Origin: Chitinophagaceae bacterium | GTDB lineage: Bacteria > Bacteroidota > Bacteroidia > Chitinophagales > Chitinophagaceae | NCBI GenBank assembly: GCA_947454235.1 | Contig: CANGIY010000011.1 | Location: forward strand, 61,384 to 125,383 | DNA length: 64,000 bases | Direction: 5' to 3' | In this document: positions 1 to 8,511 of the stretch, piece by piece | How positions within the stretch are numbered: position 1 is the first letter of the stretch | How the letters are laid out: the number at the start of each line of letters is the position of its first letter | The notes under the pieces: generated by a model | Seen by the model: the letters and a program-made list of their open reading frames with translations, nothing else | Databases searched by the model: none | Told to the model about the DNA's origin: nothing | Position numbers and translations under genes: made by a program

Positions 1-1651
1 TATATTTTTTATCTACATCGCTTGCCGTTGTGCCTGCTTGGTGTTCATATACACTATTATCTTTATCGTTATAATTTCTCAAGATATTACCTTGATCGTC
101 TGTATGTACCGATTCAACATTTCCTAAAACATCACTTTTCAAGACTGGGTTATTTCCGAATGTCGCAAAAGGACTTACTGATGGATTTTTCACAGGGTCT
201 AAATTCCCTCTCCTTCCAATCCTCGTATCATATTCCCAAAACAACGCCGTATTGTGGTTCCCATTCCCACTCCACTCATTATCTTTTAGCTGCCCATTAT
301 ACCCATACTCATAAACTCCTTCATCACACACTTTTGTTATTACCAACTCTGGCGTAAAGGAAATACTGTCTTTTACAATACTGTCTATCACTATGGTAGT
401 TGTCGCAAACACAGAAGGTGCTGTAATTAAAAGTTGTATCGCATTAAGATTGCAAGGAGTAAAATAAATCGTATAGTTTTTGGTGCCGGGTGGTATTGTG
501 TTCATTGGTAATGAACATCCACTTTGAGCAACTTTGTAATTTAAAATAAACGGAGTAGGCGCATGGAAATAAATTTTAATCTGCTGCGCTAAGTTAGGCA
601 CAACAGGAGCTATATTGTATGAAAATCCCTGGTTAGGGGGTGTCGCTGTCACTTTGAACGCAAGCGGTGCTGTTGTGAGGCTAGCTCCTAAGATCGGTAA
701 AAAGTCAGAATTCAAAACAGTGATTTCAACATAGTTGTGAATTGGCATCAACGCAGTCTGGGTCACATTCTGGCAATCACTTGTACTTGACTCCCAAGTT
801 TGCCCCGGCATCGGCATACCAAATGGGTAATAGTCTTGAATGGAATGCAAAACAGGGGTGTAATAAGCGATGGTCGTAGTGTCAGCACCTGAACTCATCG
901 GGAATCGTTTATCACTTACAGTTGCGAGCACATTACCCAAATGGTCGGTTAATTCAAACATCTTTTGCCCGGTAGTAGCACTGCCCGAACTGTTGTCAGT
1001 AAATGTATTTGCAATATAATCATGCGCCGTATCGATAATATTATCCTGATACTCAAGGCTGTACCACGGTTTGCGCTCCCAAAGCCTTACAGTATCAAAT
1101 CTAAAATTGTGATAGTCCCAAGTATTGCCTATCTGCCCTGCATGCCAAACCGTATCAATGGTCACCGGTTCCCAGTATTTCCTTACTCCCAACCGGCTTG
1201 AGCCATAAATGTCATGTTCAGCAAGTGAGAAACTTTCATCCTTTAACCCTGCAAATCCACCGGGGTCATAGTTTTTGTTGTGGTGGTATACAGCCAATGT
1301 ATGCCCTTGCGCGTCATGCACATAATAATCAGATTTCTCGTTACCGTCAGGTAAGGTATACTTCTTCCCTACTCTGTTGCCTTGCGCATCGTATTCATAA
1401 GCCAAACTGCTTCCATTTACATTTGCCACAGCATCAACTTTGTTGTAGAGATTCCAATTGATGGTATCTTGCCCATTAACCAAATCCTTGGTCAAATTTC
1501 CAATTAGGTCGTAATAGAAATTAGGCATGGTCGATGTGTTGTGTGCAATGTCCACAGTTCTGTCAATGGTTGCGCTGTCGTTGAGCATTTTCAACTGATT
1601 TTGGCGGTAACCATCAGTTCCTGTTCCATAAAAGTAATGAAAACTATCCAT
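1..1651 (-). CDS. RHS repeat-associated core protein, 3' part (partial, runs off left edge)
   Basis: The minus frame is open from about 1744 to base 1 and continues outside the window. The translation has YD-repeat text (YEYDAQGNRVGKKY) near 1370-1410 and the RHS core motif near 193-230 (EYDTRIGRRGNLDPV, then SPFATFGNNPV). Between them lies a region lacking YD repeats, about 390-780, that may be a beta-sandwich insert. RHS proteins are normally far longer and end in a variable, often toxic, tip; that tip is outside the window. The first ATG is at 1651, but an in-frame stop at 1745-1747 and a palindrome cluster lie just upstream, so the usual long N-terminal part is missing. This is either a truncated cassette or a remnant. 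Family call is firm; intactness is doubtful. Confidence 0.8.
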   Translation of the reverse strand, partial: MDSFHYFYGTGTDGYRQNQLKMLNDSATIDRTVDIAHNTSTMPNFYYDLIGNLTKDLVNGQDTINWNLYNKVDAVANVNGSSLAYEYDAQGNRVGKKYTLPDGNEKSDYYVHDAQGHTLAVYHHNKNYDPGGFAGLKDESFSLAEHDIYGSSRLGVRKYWEPVTIDTVWHAGQIGNTWDYHNFRFDTVRLWERKPWYSLEYQDNIIDTAHDYIANTFTDNSSGSATTGQKMFELTDHLGNVLATVSDKRFPMSSGADTTTIAYYTPVLHSIQDYYPFGMPMPGQTWESSTSDCQNVTQTALMPIHNYVEITVLNSDFLPILGASLTTAPLAFKVTATPPNQGFSYNIAPVVPNLAQQIKIYFHAPTPFILNYKVAQSGCSLPMNTIPPGTKNYTIYFTPCNLNAIQLLITAPSVFATTTIVIDSIVKDSISFTPELVITKVCDEGVYEYGYNGQLKDNEWSGNGNHNTALFWEYDTRIGRRGNLDPVKNPSVSPFATFGNNPVLKSDVLGNVESVHTDDQGNILRNYNDKDNSVYEHQAGTTASDVDKKY

Positions 1652-1689
1652 AACAGGTACAGGCGTTAAAAACACCCATCCTTCAGGTT

Positions 1690-1738
1690 CTCGTTTCAAA
1701 CGAGTACCAGTGAGACAAAGATGCCATCGGCATCTTTG
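1690..1738. repeat. pair of short perfect inverted repeats at the broken RHS 5' end
   Basis: Two palindromes stand close together. CTCGTTT/AAACGAG (1690-1696 and 1698-1704) has a one-base loop. CAAAGATGCC/GGCATCTTTG (1716-1725 and 1729-1738) has a three-base loop and no mismatch. They are followed to about 1780 by a GC-richer stretch (agaagggctgggg) unlike the surrounding sequence. The arrangement resembles a dispersed intergenic palindromic element, not a terminator, because no T-run follows either stem. Copies elsewhere in the genome cannot be checked here. Confidence 0.6.
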
Positions 1739-1864
1739 CTCCTTTCACCGCTGGCGGAGAAGGGCTGGGGAAGAGATGGACGAACAACTTCCCAAATTAC
1801 CTAAAAACTCAATTTTGACTTGAACCATAAGGAATTTATCTTTGATTGAAAATCGATATAAAAC

Positions 1865-2110
1865 GTGGGTACACCGGGCGGAGGTAAAAATCCAACTTTG
1901 AAATTTGTAGGCATTATCGCACTCGGTGCTTTCCTTATGTTTTTAGGGTTGGGCGATATGCTGGGGACACCTGATACTGCCATTGCCATGAAGCCAACCG
2001 AAAACGATGAGCCCACAAAGGCATACTTAGTATTGGGTGTGTTAATGGTGGCTATGGGTATTTTAATGATCATAAGACACAATCAAAACGAGCGCATTAA
2101 GCGCTACTAA
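1865..2110 (+). CDS. small two-helix membrane protein, function unknown
   Basis: This 81-residue protein starts at GTG 1865. An in-frame stop at 1859-1861 leaves no earlier ATG. Residues about 14-30 and 54-70 form two hydrophobic segments separated by a polar loop, and the C-terminus is basic (RHNQNERIKRY). The N-terminus is Gly-rich. The stop lies 21 bases before the aminopeptidase start, so the two may be co-transcribed. I do not recognise a family. Whether it is expressed is uncertain, but the hydrophobic pattern and codon use are reasonable. Confidence 0.5.
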   Translation: MGTPGGGKNPTLKFVGIIALGAFLMFLGLGDMLGTPDTAIAMKPTENDEPTKAYLVLGVLMVAMGILMIIRHNQNERIKRY

Positions 2111-2131
2111 TTGTGTCAATTTCAATAGAAA

Positions 2132-4750
2132 ATGAAAAAAATAATTTTGCTGGCTGCCTGTATTTCAAACGCAGCTTTTGGCGCAATTTCTGATTCTTCA
2201 AAGTCGAAAAAGCCTGCCATAAAAAAAGAAGTGCTTCCTGAATTGACCATATCATCGGCAATTCCCGATACTTCTTACCGTGCAACAACCACCAAATTTT
2301 GGGAAATAACACATACACGCCTGGCGATTAGCTTTAACCTTGAAGAAAGAACAGCACCAGTGAAGGAGTTGATTGATTTACACCCATACTGCTATGCTAC
2401 AGATTCTTTGGTATTAGATGCAAAAAGTGTAGCCATCGATTCAGTAAGCATGGTAGAGGTAAAGAAAAATACACCTTTACGTTACGATTATAGGGACGAT
2501 CAGCTTATTGTACATTTTCCACAGCCAATAAGGAGCGATAATAATATTAAGCTCTACTTGAAATATACAGCGCAACCTTATGCAAAGAAAACAGGGGGCA
2601 GTGCTGCCATAAGAGACGACAGGGGATTGTATTTCATTAATACCGATCACAAAGTCCCGAATAAACCTGTACAAATTTGGACACAGGGCGAAACCGAGGC
2701 TAATTCGCACTGGATGGTTACCATCGATAAACCCAATACGCGATTTACCACTGAACTTGAAATCACTGCGCCAGACTCGATGAAGACATTGAGTAATGGT
2801 GCACTGGTTAAAAAAGTACAATTCAAAAACGGTTTCCACACCGACTACTGGAAGATGGATCAACCCATTCAGGCGTATGTGGTGATGATGGCAGTGGGCA
2901 ATTTTGCGATTGTTAAAGACAAGTGGCGCGGAAAAGATATGGACTACTACGTAGAGCCGGAATATGCGCCTTATGCAAGAACCATGTTTGAACACACCGG
3001 AGAAATGCTATCGTTTTTCAGCGACTATACCGGCGTTCCTTACCCGTGGAATAAGTACAGTCAGGTGGTGGTGCGCGATTATGTGTCAGGTGCCATGGAA
3101 AACACGAGTGCGACATTACATGGTGAGTTTCTCAATCAAAATTTTAGAGAGCACGCTGATAAAAACAGCGAAGATGTGGTTTCGCATGAACTGTTCCACC
3201 AGTGGTTTGGCGACTATGTGACCGCAGAATCATGGAGTAATCTGACCGTGAACGAATCATTCGCAAACTACGGCGAGCAATTGTGGCGCAGACATTTTTA
3301 CGGAAAAGATTATGCCGAAGAGTTGGCGTACAACGACCTAAATAGGTTCTTAGGTGGTTTTTCGTGGGGCAAGAAAAAGCCGTTGGTGCGGTTCCATTAT
3401 GGCAGCAGAGAAGAAATGTTTGATGGTATCACTTACAACAAAGGTGGCGCCATCTTACACTATATTCATGGGCTTATTGGCGACGAAGCTTTCAGGAAGT
3501 CGATAAAAATATACCTCACAAAAAATGCATTACAATCGGCAGAAGCGCACAACTGGCGCATGGCTGTGGAAGAAGCTACGGGACAAGATTGGACGGAATT
3601 CTTCAATGAGTTTTACTACAAGGGCGGTTTCCCTGAATTAAAAATCAAGTACAAAGCATTTGATACTGCAAGCAAGTTGAGGGTGATTGTAAGGCAAGTA
3701 CACAGCGATAGTTCCTTCAACTACCACCTTAAATTGAATGCCGAGGTAATGAACGGTGGCAAATCGCAAATAGTACAATGGGTGGTCAACGACAAGTGCG
3801 ACACCTTTTGGTACGATTACCAAAATGGTGTAGCTCCATTTATATTTCCTGACTTTGACCACATTTTCCCGGGCAAAATTGAGGAGAATAAGAAAGGTGC
3901 GCAATGGTTCGCCCAGCTCGAAAAAGGTAGGGGGTATGCCACCAAACACCGTGCGTTGGAGTTTTTCAGGAAGAACAAAGACGATGATTTTTATGAGAAG
4001 GCTTTGATGTTGGGTTTAAGCGACAATAACAAAGCCATTAGGCAATATGCTGTCGAGCTGGTTGCTGAAAACAACGAGGGCAAATTAGAAAATACCTTCA
4101 AAGGGCGCATTTTTGATATTGCGAAAAGCGATACAATCAAGGCCATTCGCGCTGAAGCGATCAGAACATTGGGCAACTGGAAGAGGAAGGAAGACGTGGC
4201 GCAATTTGAAAACTGTGTGTACGATAGCAGCTACAACCTTGCAGGAGCTACGCTCTCGGCAATAATGCAATGCGATACACCTAAGGCATATTCGTTGGCT
4301 CGTAAAATGGTGGCGACAGATATTCGCGGCGGTTTGAAGTATGCTGTCTGGCAAACACTGGCAATATCAGGTAAAGAGGAAGATGTTAATTTGTTTTACA
4401 ATCAGGCAAAAAGTGAGGGTGTTACAAAGGGCGTTTATTTTGAAGTGCCATTAACTGAGTATATCAAAGCAGTGAAAAGCACTAGTGTTTATGCGAAGGG
4501 ATTTTCGGCATTACTGTTGATGTACCAGCGCGAAGAAGGAGGTTTTGCAAAGCGTATGTGCGAGGCATCTTTATTGGGCCGCATGTTGGTGTTGAGGGAC
4601 GGCTTGAAAAGCGAAAAACAAGAGGAAATGGCTAAGGCTAAAGAAAGAGCCGCTGCCATTAAAAGTTATGTACAACAACTGATTGACGGCAGCAAGGAAG
4701 AAGATGATAAGAAAAAATGGACTGAAGAATTTAAGAAGTTATACGAATAG
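2132..4750 (+). CDS. M1 family metallopeptidase (aminopeptidase N-like), secreted
   Basis: A zinc aminopeptidase that removes N-terminal residues from peptides, here exported. A signal peptide (MKKIILLAACISNAAFG) is followed by an N-terminal beta domain. The exopeptidase motif GAMEN is at residues 320-324. The zinc site HELFH is at 352-356 with the third ligand Glu375, exactly the HExxH-x18-E spacing of family M1. After the catalytic domain the C-terminal third looks helical and HEAT-like (runs such as IRQYAVELVAENNEGK), ending in a Lys/Glu-rich tail. Length of 872 fits the family. The next gene starts two bases after this stop, so the two are probably one operon. Confidence 0.93.
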   Translation: MKKIILLAACISNAAFGAISDSSKSKKPAIKKEVLPELTISSAIPDTSYRATTTKFWEITHTRLAISFNLEERTAPVKELIDLHPYCYATDSLVLDAKSVAIDSVSMVEVKKNTPLRYDYRDDQLIVHFPQPIRSDNNIKLYLKYTAQPYAKKTGGSAAIRDDRGLYFINTDHKVPNKPVQIWTQGETEANSHWMVTIDKPNTRFTTELEITAPDSMKTLSNGALVKKVQFKNGFHTDYWKMDQPIQAYVVMMAVGNFAIVKDKWRGKDMDYYVEPEYAPYARTMFEHTGEMLSFFSDYTGVPYPWNKYSQVVVRDYVSGAMENTSATLHGEFLNQNFREHADKNSEDVVSHELFHQWFGDYVTAESWSNLTVNESFANYGEQLWRRHFYGKDYAEELAYNDLNRFLGGFSWGKKKPLVRFHYGSREEMFDGITYNKGGAILHYIHGLIGDEAFRKSIKIYLTKNALQSAEAHNWRMAVEEATGQDWTEFFNEFYYKGGFPELKIKYKAFDTASKLRVIVRQVHSDSSFNYHLKLNAEVMNGGKSQIVQWVVNDKCDTFWYDYQNGVAPFIFPDFDHIFPGKIEENKKGAQWFAQLEKGRGYATKHRALEFFRKNKDDDFYEKALMLGLSDNNKAIRQYAVELVAENNEGKLENTFKGRIFDIAKSDTIKAIRAEAIRTLGNWKRKEDVAQFENCVYDSSYNLAGATLSAIMQCDTPKAYSLARKMVATDIRGGLKYAVWQTLAISGKEEDVNLFYNQAKSEGVTKGVYFEVPLTEYIKAVKSTSVYAKGFSALLLMYQREEGGFAKRMCEASLLGRMLVLRDGLKSEKQEEMAKAKERAAAIKSYVQQLIDGSKEEDDKKKWTEEFKKLYE

Positions 4751-4752
4751 AA

Positions 4753-6045
4753 ATGAGATTATTTACATACTGCTTTTTTGTAATTGTATTGTTGCTGAAT
4801 AGCAACTCAAATGCTCAGGTAACACAAAAGGCTGTCGATTCGACCGTTGGTGTGTTCAAGGGGTTGTACAACGATGGCAAAATGCCCGAGATATATAGTT
4901 TGCTTTCAGAAAGATCGCAAAAACTTTTGACCAAGGATGCGTTTTTGAAGGCGATGTACCAGCTTAACACAGGTGGTGGCAAACTAGGGAAACTTGAATT
5001 TGTGAAACAAGATGGCAACAGGTATTTCTACAGGGCAATTTTTGAGAAAATGCAATTGTGCCTGCTTGTGCGCCTCAACGAGCAAAATACATTTGAGACA
5101 TTCCGTTTTGTGCCTGTTTCAAATGTTGACCTGGCTGCACCCATAAAACCCGAAATGAATGAAGGGGAGCGCGTGCTCGTAAAGTCGGATAGCAATGCAT
5201 TAGTAGGTGTAATTACGATGCCTGCCAATACAACCAATCCGGTTCCGGTTGTGTTACTCATTGCAGGTTCTGGGCCTACCGACCACAATTGTAATAGTTT
5301 GTCGCAGGGCTTAAAAACGAACAGTTATAAAATGCTCGCCGATAGTCTGAAGGCTGCGGGTATTGCGTGTCTTCGGTACGACAAAAGAGGCACCGGTGCC
5401 AGTGCGCGAGCCTTGCCTGACGAGTCTACAGCTACGTTCGAGACCTATGTAAATGATGCAACACTTTTTATGGATTTCCTTAAAAAGGACGCACGATTTT
5501 CAAAAATCTACATTGCAGGGCATAGCGAGGGGGCGCTTACTGGATTGCTTCTGGCTGAAAAGTACCAGATTGCCGGTTATATTTCGATTGCCGGTGCGGG
5601 TGCTTCGGTTGATAAAGTGATTAAAACCCAATTGCTTTCCCGTTCGGTTGATTTGGCAAATGAGTTTTCGAAACTGGTAGAAAATGTAAAGGCTGACAAG
5701 GCTTTTAAAACGCCTGATGACGAAACACTTAAAACGCTTTTTCGCCCAAGTGTACTGCCGTTTTTGAAATCGTGGATGAACTACGATCCTGCTGTAGAAA
5801 TTGCAAAATTGAAGGTTCCGGTATTGGTTATTCAAGGTGATAACGACTTGCAGGTAGCTGTTTCAAATGCCGAAAGTCTGAAAAGAGCGGTTCCTGCGGC
5901 CCATGTAGTTATTGTTCCCAAAATGAACCATATTTTGAAGAACGCACCGTACGACAGCGAAATGAATTATGCCACATACACCGACCCCGAACTTCCGCTC
6001 AACAGTACATTAGTGCGTGAAATCGTGAATTTTATTGCACCATAG
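4753..6045 (+). CDS. secreted alpha/beta hydrolase with DUF3887-like N-terminal domain
   Basis: The protein begins with a signal peptide (MRLFTYCFFVIVLLLNSNSNAQ). Residues about 30-130 resemble the small DUF3887 fold often placed before hydrolases. An alpha/beta hydrolase domain follows, with the oxyanion region VVLLIAGSGPTDHN, the nucleophile elbow GHSEG (Ser258), a likely acid in VIQGDNDLQV and a likely catalytic His in PKMNHILKN. The substrate, probably an ester or a peptide, cannot be told from sequence. It sits two bases after the M1 peptidase gene, suggesting translational coupling and a shared scavenging role. Confidence 0.88.
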   Translation: MRLFTYCFFVIVLLLNSNSNAQVTQKAVDSTVGVFKGLYNDGKMPEIYSLLSERSQKLLTKDAFLKAMYQLNTGGGKLGKLEFVKQDGNRYFYRAIFEKMQLCLLVRLNEQNTFETFRFVPVSNVDLAAPIKPEMNEGERVLVKSDSNALVGVITMPANTTNPVPVVLLIAGSGPTDHNCNSLSQGLKTNSYKMLADSLKAAGIACLRYDKRGTGASARALPDESTATFETYVNDATLFMDFLKKDARFSKIYIAGHSEGALTGLLLAEKYQIAGYISIAGAGASVDKVIKTQLLSRSVDLANEFSKLVENVKADKAFKTPDDETLKTLFRPSVLPFLKSWMNYDPAVEIAKLKVPVLVIQGDNDLQVAVSNAESLKRAVPAAHVVIVPKMNHILKNAPYDSEMNYATYTDPELPLNSTLVREIVNFIAP

Positions 6046-6078
6046 ATTTTTTTGAAACAAGCATCGCACACACATCCA

Positions 6079-6086
6079 TATATTTG
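6079..6086 (+). promoter_or_regulatory. TAnnTTTG -7 promoter element for mqnA
   Basis: TATATTTG matches the Bacteroidota -7 consensus and lies 16 bases before TTG 6103. It sits inside the reading frame that opens at TTG 6052, so transcription from here would make that earlier start impossible. A TTTG at 6051-6054 could be a -33 element, though the 24-base spacing is long. Confidence 0.5.
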
Positions 6087-6102
6087 CGCAAAATTTTACT
6101 TC

Positions 6103-6837
6103 TTGGGTAATAAAATTAAGGTAGGGGCAGTGAGTTATTTAAATACCAAGCCACTACTTCATGGATTACAGAATAGCCCTATTTTCAACAGCATTGAATT
6201 AAGTGTTAATTATCCTTCTATGCTCGCGCGACAGTTGCGGGAGAATGAACTGGATATGGCATTGATGCCCGTAGCTGCTATGAAAGAGATTGAAGGTGCC
6301 CGGATTGTAAGTAATTATGGTATAGCTACCGATGGCAATGTTGTTTCAGTAGCATTGTTCAGCAGGGTGCCAATTGAAGAAATTAAGTCAATTTTTCTCG
6401 ATTACCAGTCACGTACTTCAGTGAAACTAGCCCAGGTTTTGATGCAAAACTATTGGAAAAAAGACGTTGAGTGGTTGCAGGCAAATGAGCATTATATAGA
6501 TTACATAACCGGAAACAAAGCAGGAGTAATTATTGGCGACAGAGCATTGGTGCAACTCAATAATTTCGAATACGTTTACGATCTTTCTGCCGCATGGAAG
6601 GCGTTTACAGGTCTTGATTTTGTGTTCGCTGCCTGGATTGCCAACAAAGACATCGATCCTACATTTTTAGCCCGGTTCGACCAGGCAAATGCTGCGGGAT
6701 TAACGCATTTAGATGAAGTGATTGCCCAAAATCCTTTCCCGTACTACGATCTCAAGACATACTACACCGAAAACATTGTATTTGAGCTGGATGCACGTAA
6801 AAAGGCAGGTTTGGAAAAATTCCTTGAATACCTGTAA
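6103..6837 (+). CDS. mqnA: chorismate dehydratase MqnA (futalosine menaquinone pathway)
   Basis: MqnA removes water from chorismate to give 3-[(1-carboxyvinyl)oxy]benzoate, the first step of the futalosine route to menaquinone. The signature start of the family, IKVGAVSYLNTKPL, lies immediately after TTG 6103, and conserved text such as MLARQLRENELDMALMPVA follows. The frame extends to TTG 6052, but the extra 17 residues (MKQASHTHPYICAKFYF) are not family-like and contain a promoter element, so 6103 is preferred. Length about 244 is normal. MqnE of the same pathway is at 24 kb. Its TAA directly abuts the stop codon of the convergent usp gene. Confidence 0.9.
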   Translation: MGNKIKVGAVSYLNTKPLLHGLQNSPIFNSIELSVNYPSMLARQLRENELDMALMPVAAMKEIEGARIVSNYGIATDGNVVSVALFSRVPIEEIKSIFLDYQSRTSVKLAQVLMQNYWKKDVEWLQANEHYIDYITGNKAGVIIGDRALVQLNNFEYVYDLSAAWKAFTGLDFVFAAWIANKDIDPTFLARFDQANAAGLTHLDEVIAQNPFPYYDLKTYYTENIVFELDARKKAGLEKFLEYL

Positions 6838-7656
6838 CTAGTTTTGGTGGAGTGCAACAATAGGCACATGGCTGTTGTTGACTAAAAACTTAGTATGGCT
6901 TCGATGGAAAAACTGTTCTAAGAAAGAGTGTTTGCGCGGCATAATTACTAACCAGTCGACCATATACTTTGCTGCCAATTCTTGAATAGCAACATCCACA
7001 TCAGCCTGATAGAAAACATGATAAAGTGGATTCAATTCTTTTAAGATTAAATCTGCTTTAGGGTTTATTTTCTCATCATTGTCAGTTTTTATCACAGTGG
7101 GCTGCCCGAAAAATACATGCAACTCGGCATCAAGTTTTTTACATAGCTCCCGCAGTTCAATCAAAGCAATATCACTGCCTTCAAACTGATTGTCGTAAGC
7201 AAAACCAATTTTTTTAGGGTGTGAGAAGTTGAAGTCATCGGGTACAGCGACTACAGGGTATGCCAGATTGCGGAACGCCTGCAAAAGAGCGCTCTCTCCC
7301 CAAACATGATTCTCTTCGTTGTACGAATTTCCTAAAACAACCATCCATGGCTCACTGTGTTCTTCTACATATTCGCTTATGGCACTCACAACATCGCCGT
7401 AAATAAGCAGGCTAGCGACCTTTAGTTGAGGAAAGTCAGTTTTAATTTGATCTATGATGATGGCCAACTCCCTTTTTGCCTCGCTTTCAATTTCTGCAAT
7501 TGGGTAGGGTATTGGCACATCGGTAAATGTTATTGGGATTGAATAGCAGTGTATTACCAATAATTCAGAATCGGTTTCTAATGCCAGTTTGCTGGCATAT
7601 TGTACAGCATTTGTAGCTGTTTTTGTAAAATCGGTAGCTGTAATAATGAGTGCCAT
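6838..7656 (-). CDS. universal stress protein, tandem UspA domains
   Basis: The 272-residue protein holds two UspA-like domains, about 1-140 and 145-272. The first begins with the classical strand and turn MALIITATDFTKTATNAVQYA. The second half keeps the Bacteroidota-typical segment VIMPRKHSFLEQFFHRSHT but lacks a clean G-2x-G-9x-G(S/T) nucleotide loop, so one domain may not bind ATP. These proteins bind nucleotides and help survival under stress, with unclear chemistry. The gene is convergent with mqnA, with no base between the two stop codons, and is a single-gene unit read from the 7657-7840 spacer. Confidence 0.88.
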   Translation of the reverse strand: MALIITATDFTKTATNAVQYASKLALETDSELLVIHCYSIPITFTDVPIPYPIAEIESEAKRELAIIIDQIKTDFPQLKVASLLIYGDVVSAISEYVEEHSEPWMVVLGNSYNEENHVWGESALLQAFRNLAYPVVAVPDDFNFSHPKKIGFAYDNQFEGSDIALIELRELCKKLDAELHVFFGQPTVIKTDNDEKINPKADLILKELNPLYHVFYQADVDVAIQELAAKYMVDWLVIMPRKHSFLEQFFHRSHTKFLVNNSHVPIVALHQN

Positions 7657-7782
7657 TGCTTCGAGTGTTTTAACAAATATACGAAATCGGAAGGGCTGTT
7701 TCCCAATTTTAGTCAGCCCGAAAGGAATCTTTGGTCAATATTTACAGTGAAATTGTACCAAAGCAGAAATGATACCAACAAA

Positions 7783-7810
7783 AAGAGGCCACCGTTTCCG
7801 GCAGCCTCTT
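7783..7810 (-). terminator. intrinsic terminator of the helicase/CSD/csp operon
   Basis: AAGAGGC (7783-7789) pairs with GCCTCTT (7804-7810), with additional partial pairing (CCG/CGG) inside. Read leftward, the hairpin is followed at once by a short T-run (five T) from 7785 downward. It lies about 30 bases after the csp stop codon, where a terminator for the leftward operon is expected. Confidence 0.7.
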
Positions 7811-7840
7811 GGTATAACAAATTTAGAACTATATAAACTA

Positions 7841-8032
7841 TTAAGCTCTGCGAACGCCAACAGCGTTCAAGCCTTTTTTGCCATTTTGTACTTCAAATGT
7901 TACTGTGTCTCCTTGACGGATTTCATCAACCAAACCTGAGATGTGAACGAATACATCAGCACCACCGTTAGATGGAGTGATAAAACCGAATCCTTTTGTC
8001 TCGTTGAAGAACTTTACTGTGCCTTGTTGCAT
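7841..8032 (-). CDS. cold-shock protein, CspA family
   Basis: A single 63-residue cold-shock OB-fold domain with both nucleic-acid binding motifs intact: RNP1 KGFGFI and RNP2 VFVHI. It starts with the family-typical GTVKFFNETKGFGF. Such proteins bind single-stranded RNA and act as RNA chaperones. It is slightly shorter than usual (65-70) but complete. It is the last gene of the leftward group helicase, Lys-rich CSD protein, csp, 34 bases after the preceding gene, and is followed by a terminator hairpin. Confidence 0.93.
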   Translation of the reverse strand: MQQGTVKFFNETKGFGFITPSNGGADVFVHISGLVDEIRQGDTVTFEVQNGKKGLNAVGVRRA

Positions 8033-8066
8033 AACCTTGCTTTTTTTTTGTTTTTATTAGGTAATA

Positions 8067-8501
8067 TTAAATTTTAACTACATTGAAGGCGGTAAAGCCT
8101 TTCAAAGTTTTTTGTTTTTCGAATCTTACTTTACTGTTTTCTTTAATTACCGAACTAAGTTCGTTAACCGAAACGTGTACACTCTCACCGTTTTTATCAT
8201 CGATAATAAAACCATAGCCTTTAGGGCGGTTGATGAAAGATACTGTTCCTTTTCTGATTGGGTTTTCTACTTCACGTTTTGCTGCGCCCAATTGAATATC
8301 TTCCAACTTTAATTCTGTAGGTTGAGATAAATCTGGTGGCGTTGCAGAAAGTGAACCGTCTTCGCCTACGTAAGCAAACATTTCTTCCAGCGATCTGCCT
8401 TTAGCGTTGTCTGATTTACGCATTGCCATTTTTTCGGCTTTGTCCTGTTTCTTTTTTAATTTCTTTTTTTCTTTCTCTTTTTTTGCAAAAGTTTCTGCCA
8501 T
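8067..8501 (-). CDS. cold-shock-domain protein with Lys-rich N-terminal tail
   Basis: The first 30 residues are almost all Lys, Glu and Ala (MAETFAKKEKEKKKLKKK) and are likely a charged helix that binds RNA. A middle linker (about 30-80) follows. A C-terminal cold-shock domain (about 84-144) has a modified RNP1, KGYGFI, and the weaker RNP2-like segment SVHVSV. The architecture is common beside DEAD-box helicases in Bacteroidota. It lies 10 bases after the helicase stop, so it is in the same operon and probably assists helicase or ribosome work at low temperature. Role beyond RNA binding is inference. Confidence 0.85.
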   Translation of the reverse strand: MAETFAKKEKEKKKLKKKQDKAEKMAMRKSDNAKGRSLEEMFAYVGEDGSLSATPPDLSQPTELKLEDIQLGAAKREVENPIRKGTVSFINRPKGYGFIIDDKNGESVHVSVNELSSVIKENSKVRFEKQKTLKGFTAFNVVKI

Positions 8502-8511
8502 ATATCTTTAA

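Noticed and set aside
22..1461. Three short plus-strand frames at the left end
   Set aside because: They are antisense shadows of the minus-strand RHS frame, which carries clear family motifs.
1801..2082. 93-residue minus-strand frame
   Set aside because: It lies antisense to the small two-helix protein and shows no signal or domain; the plus frame looks more protein-like.
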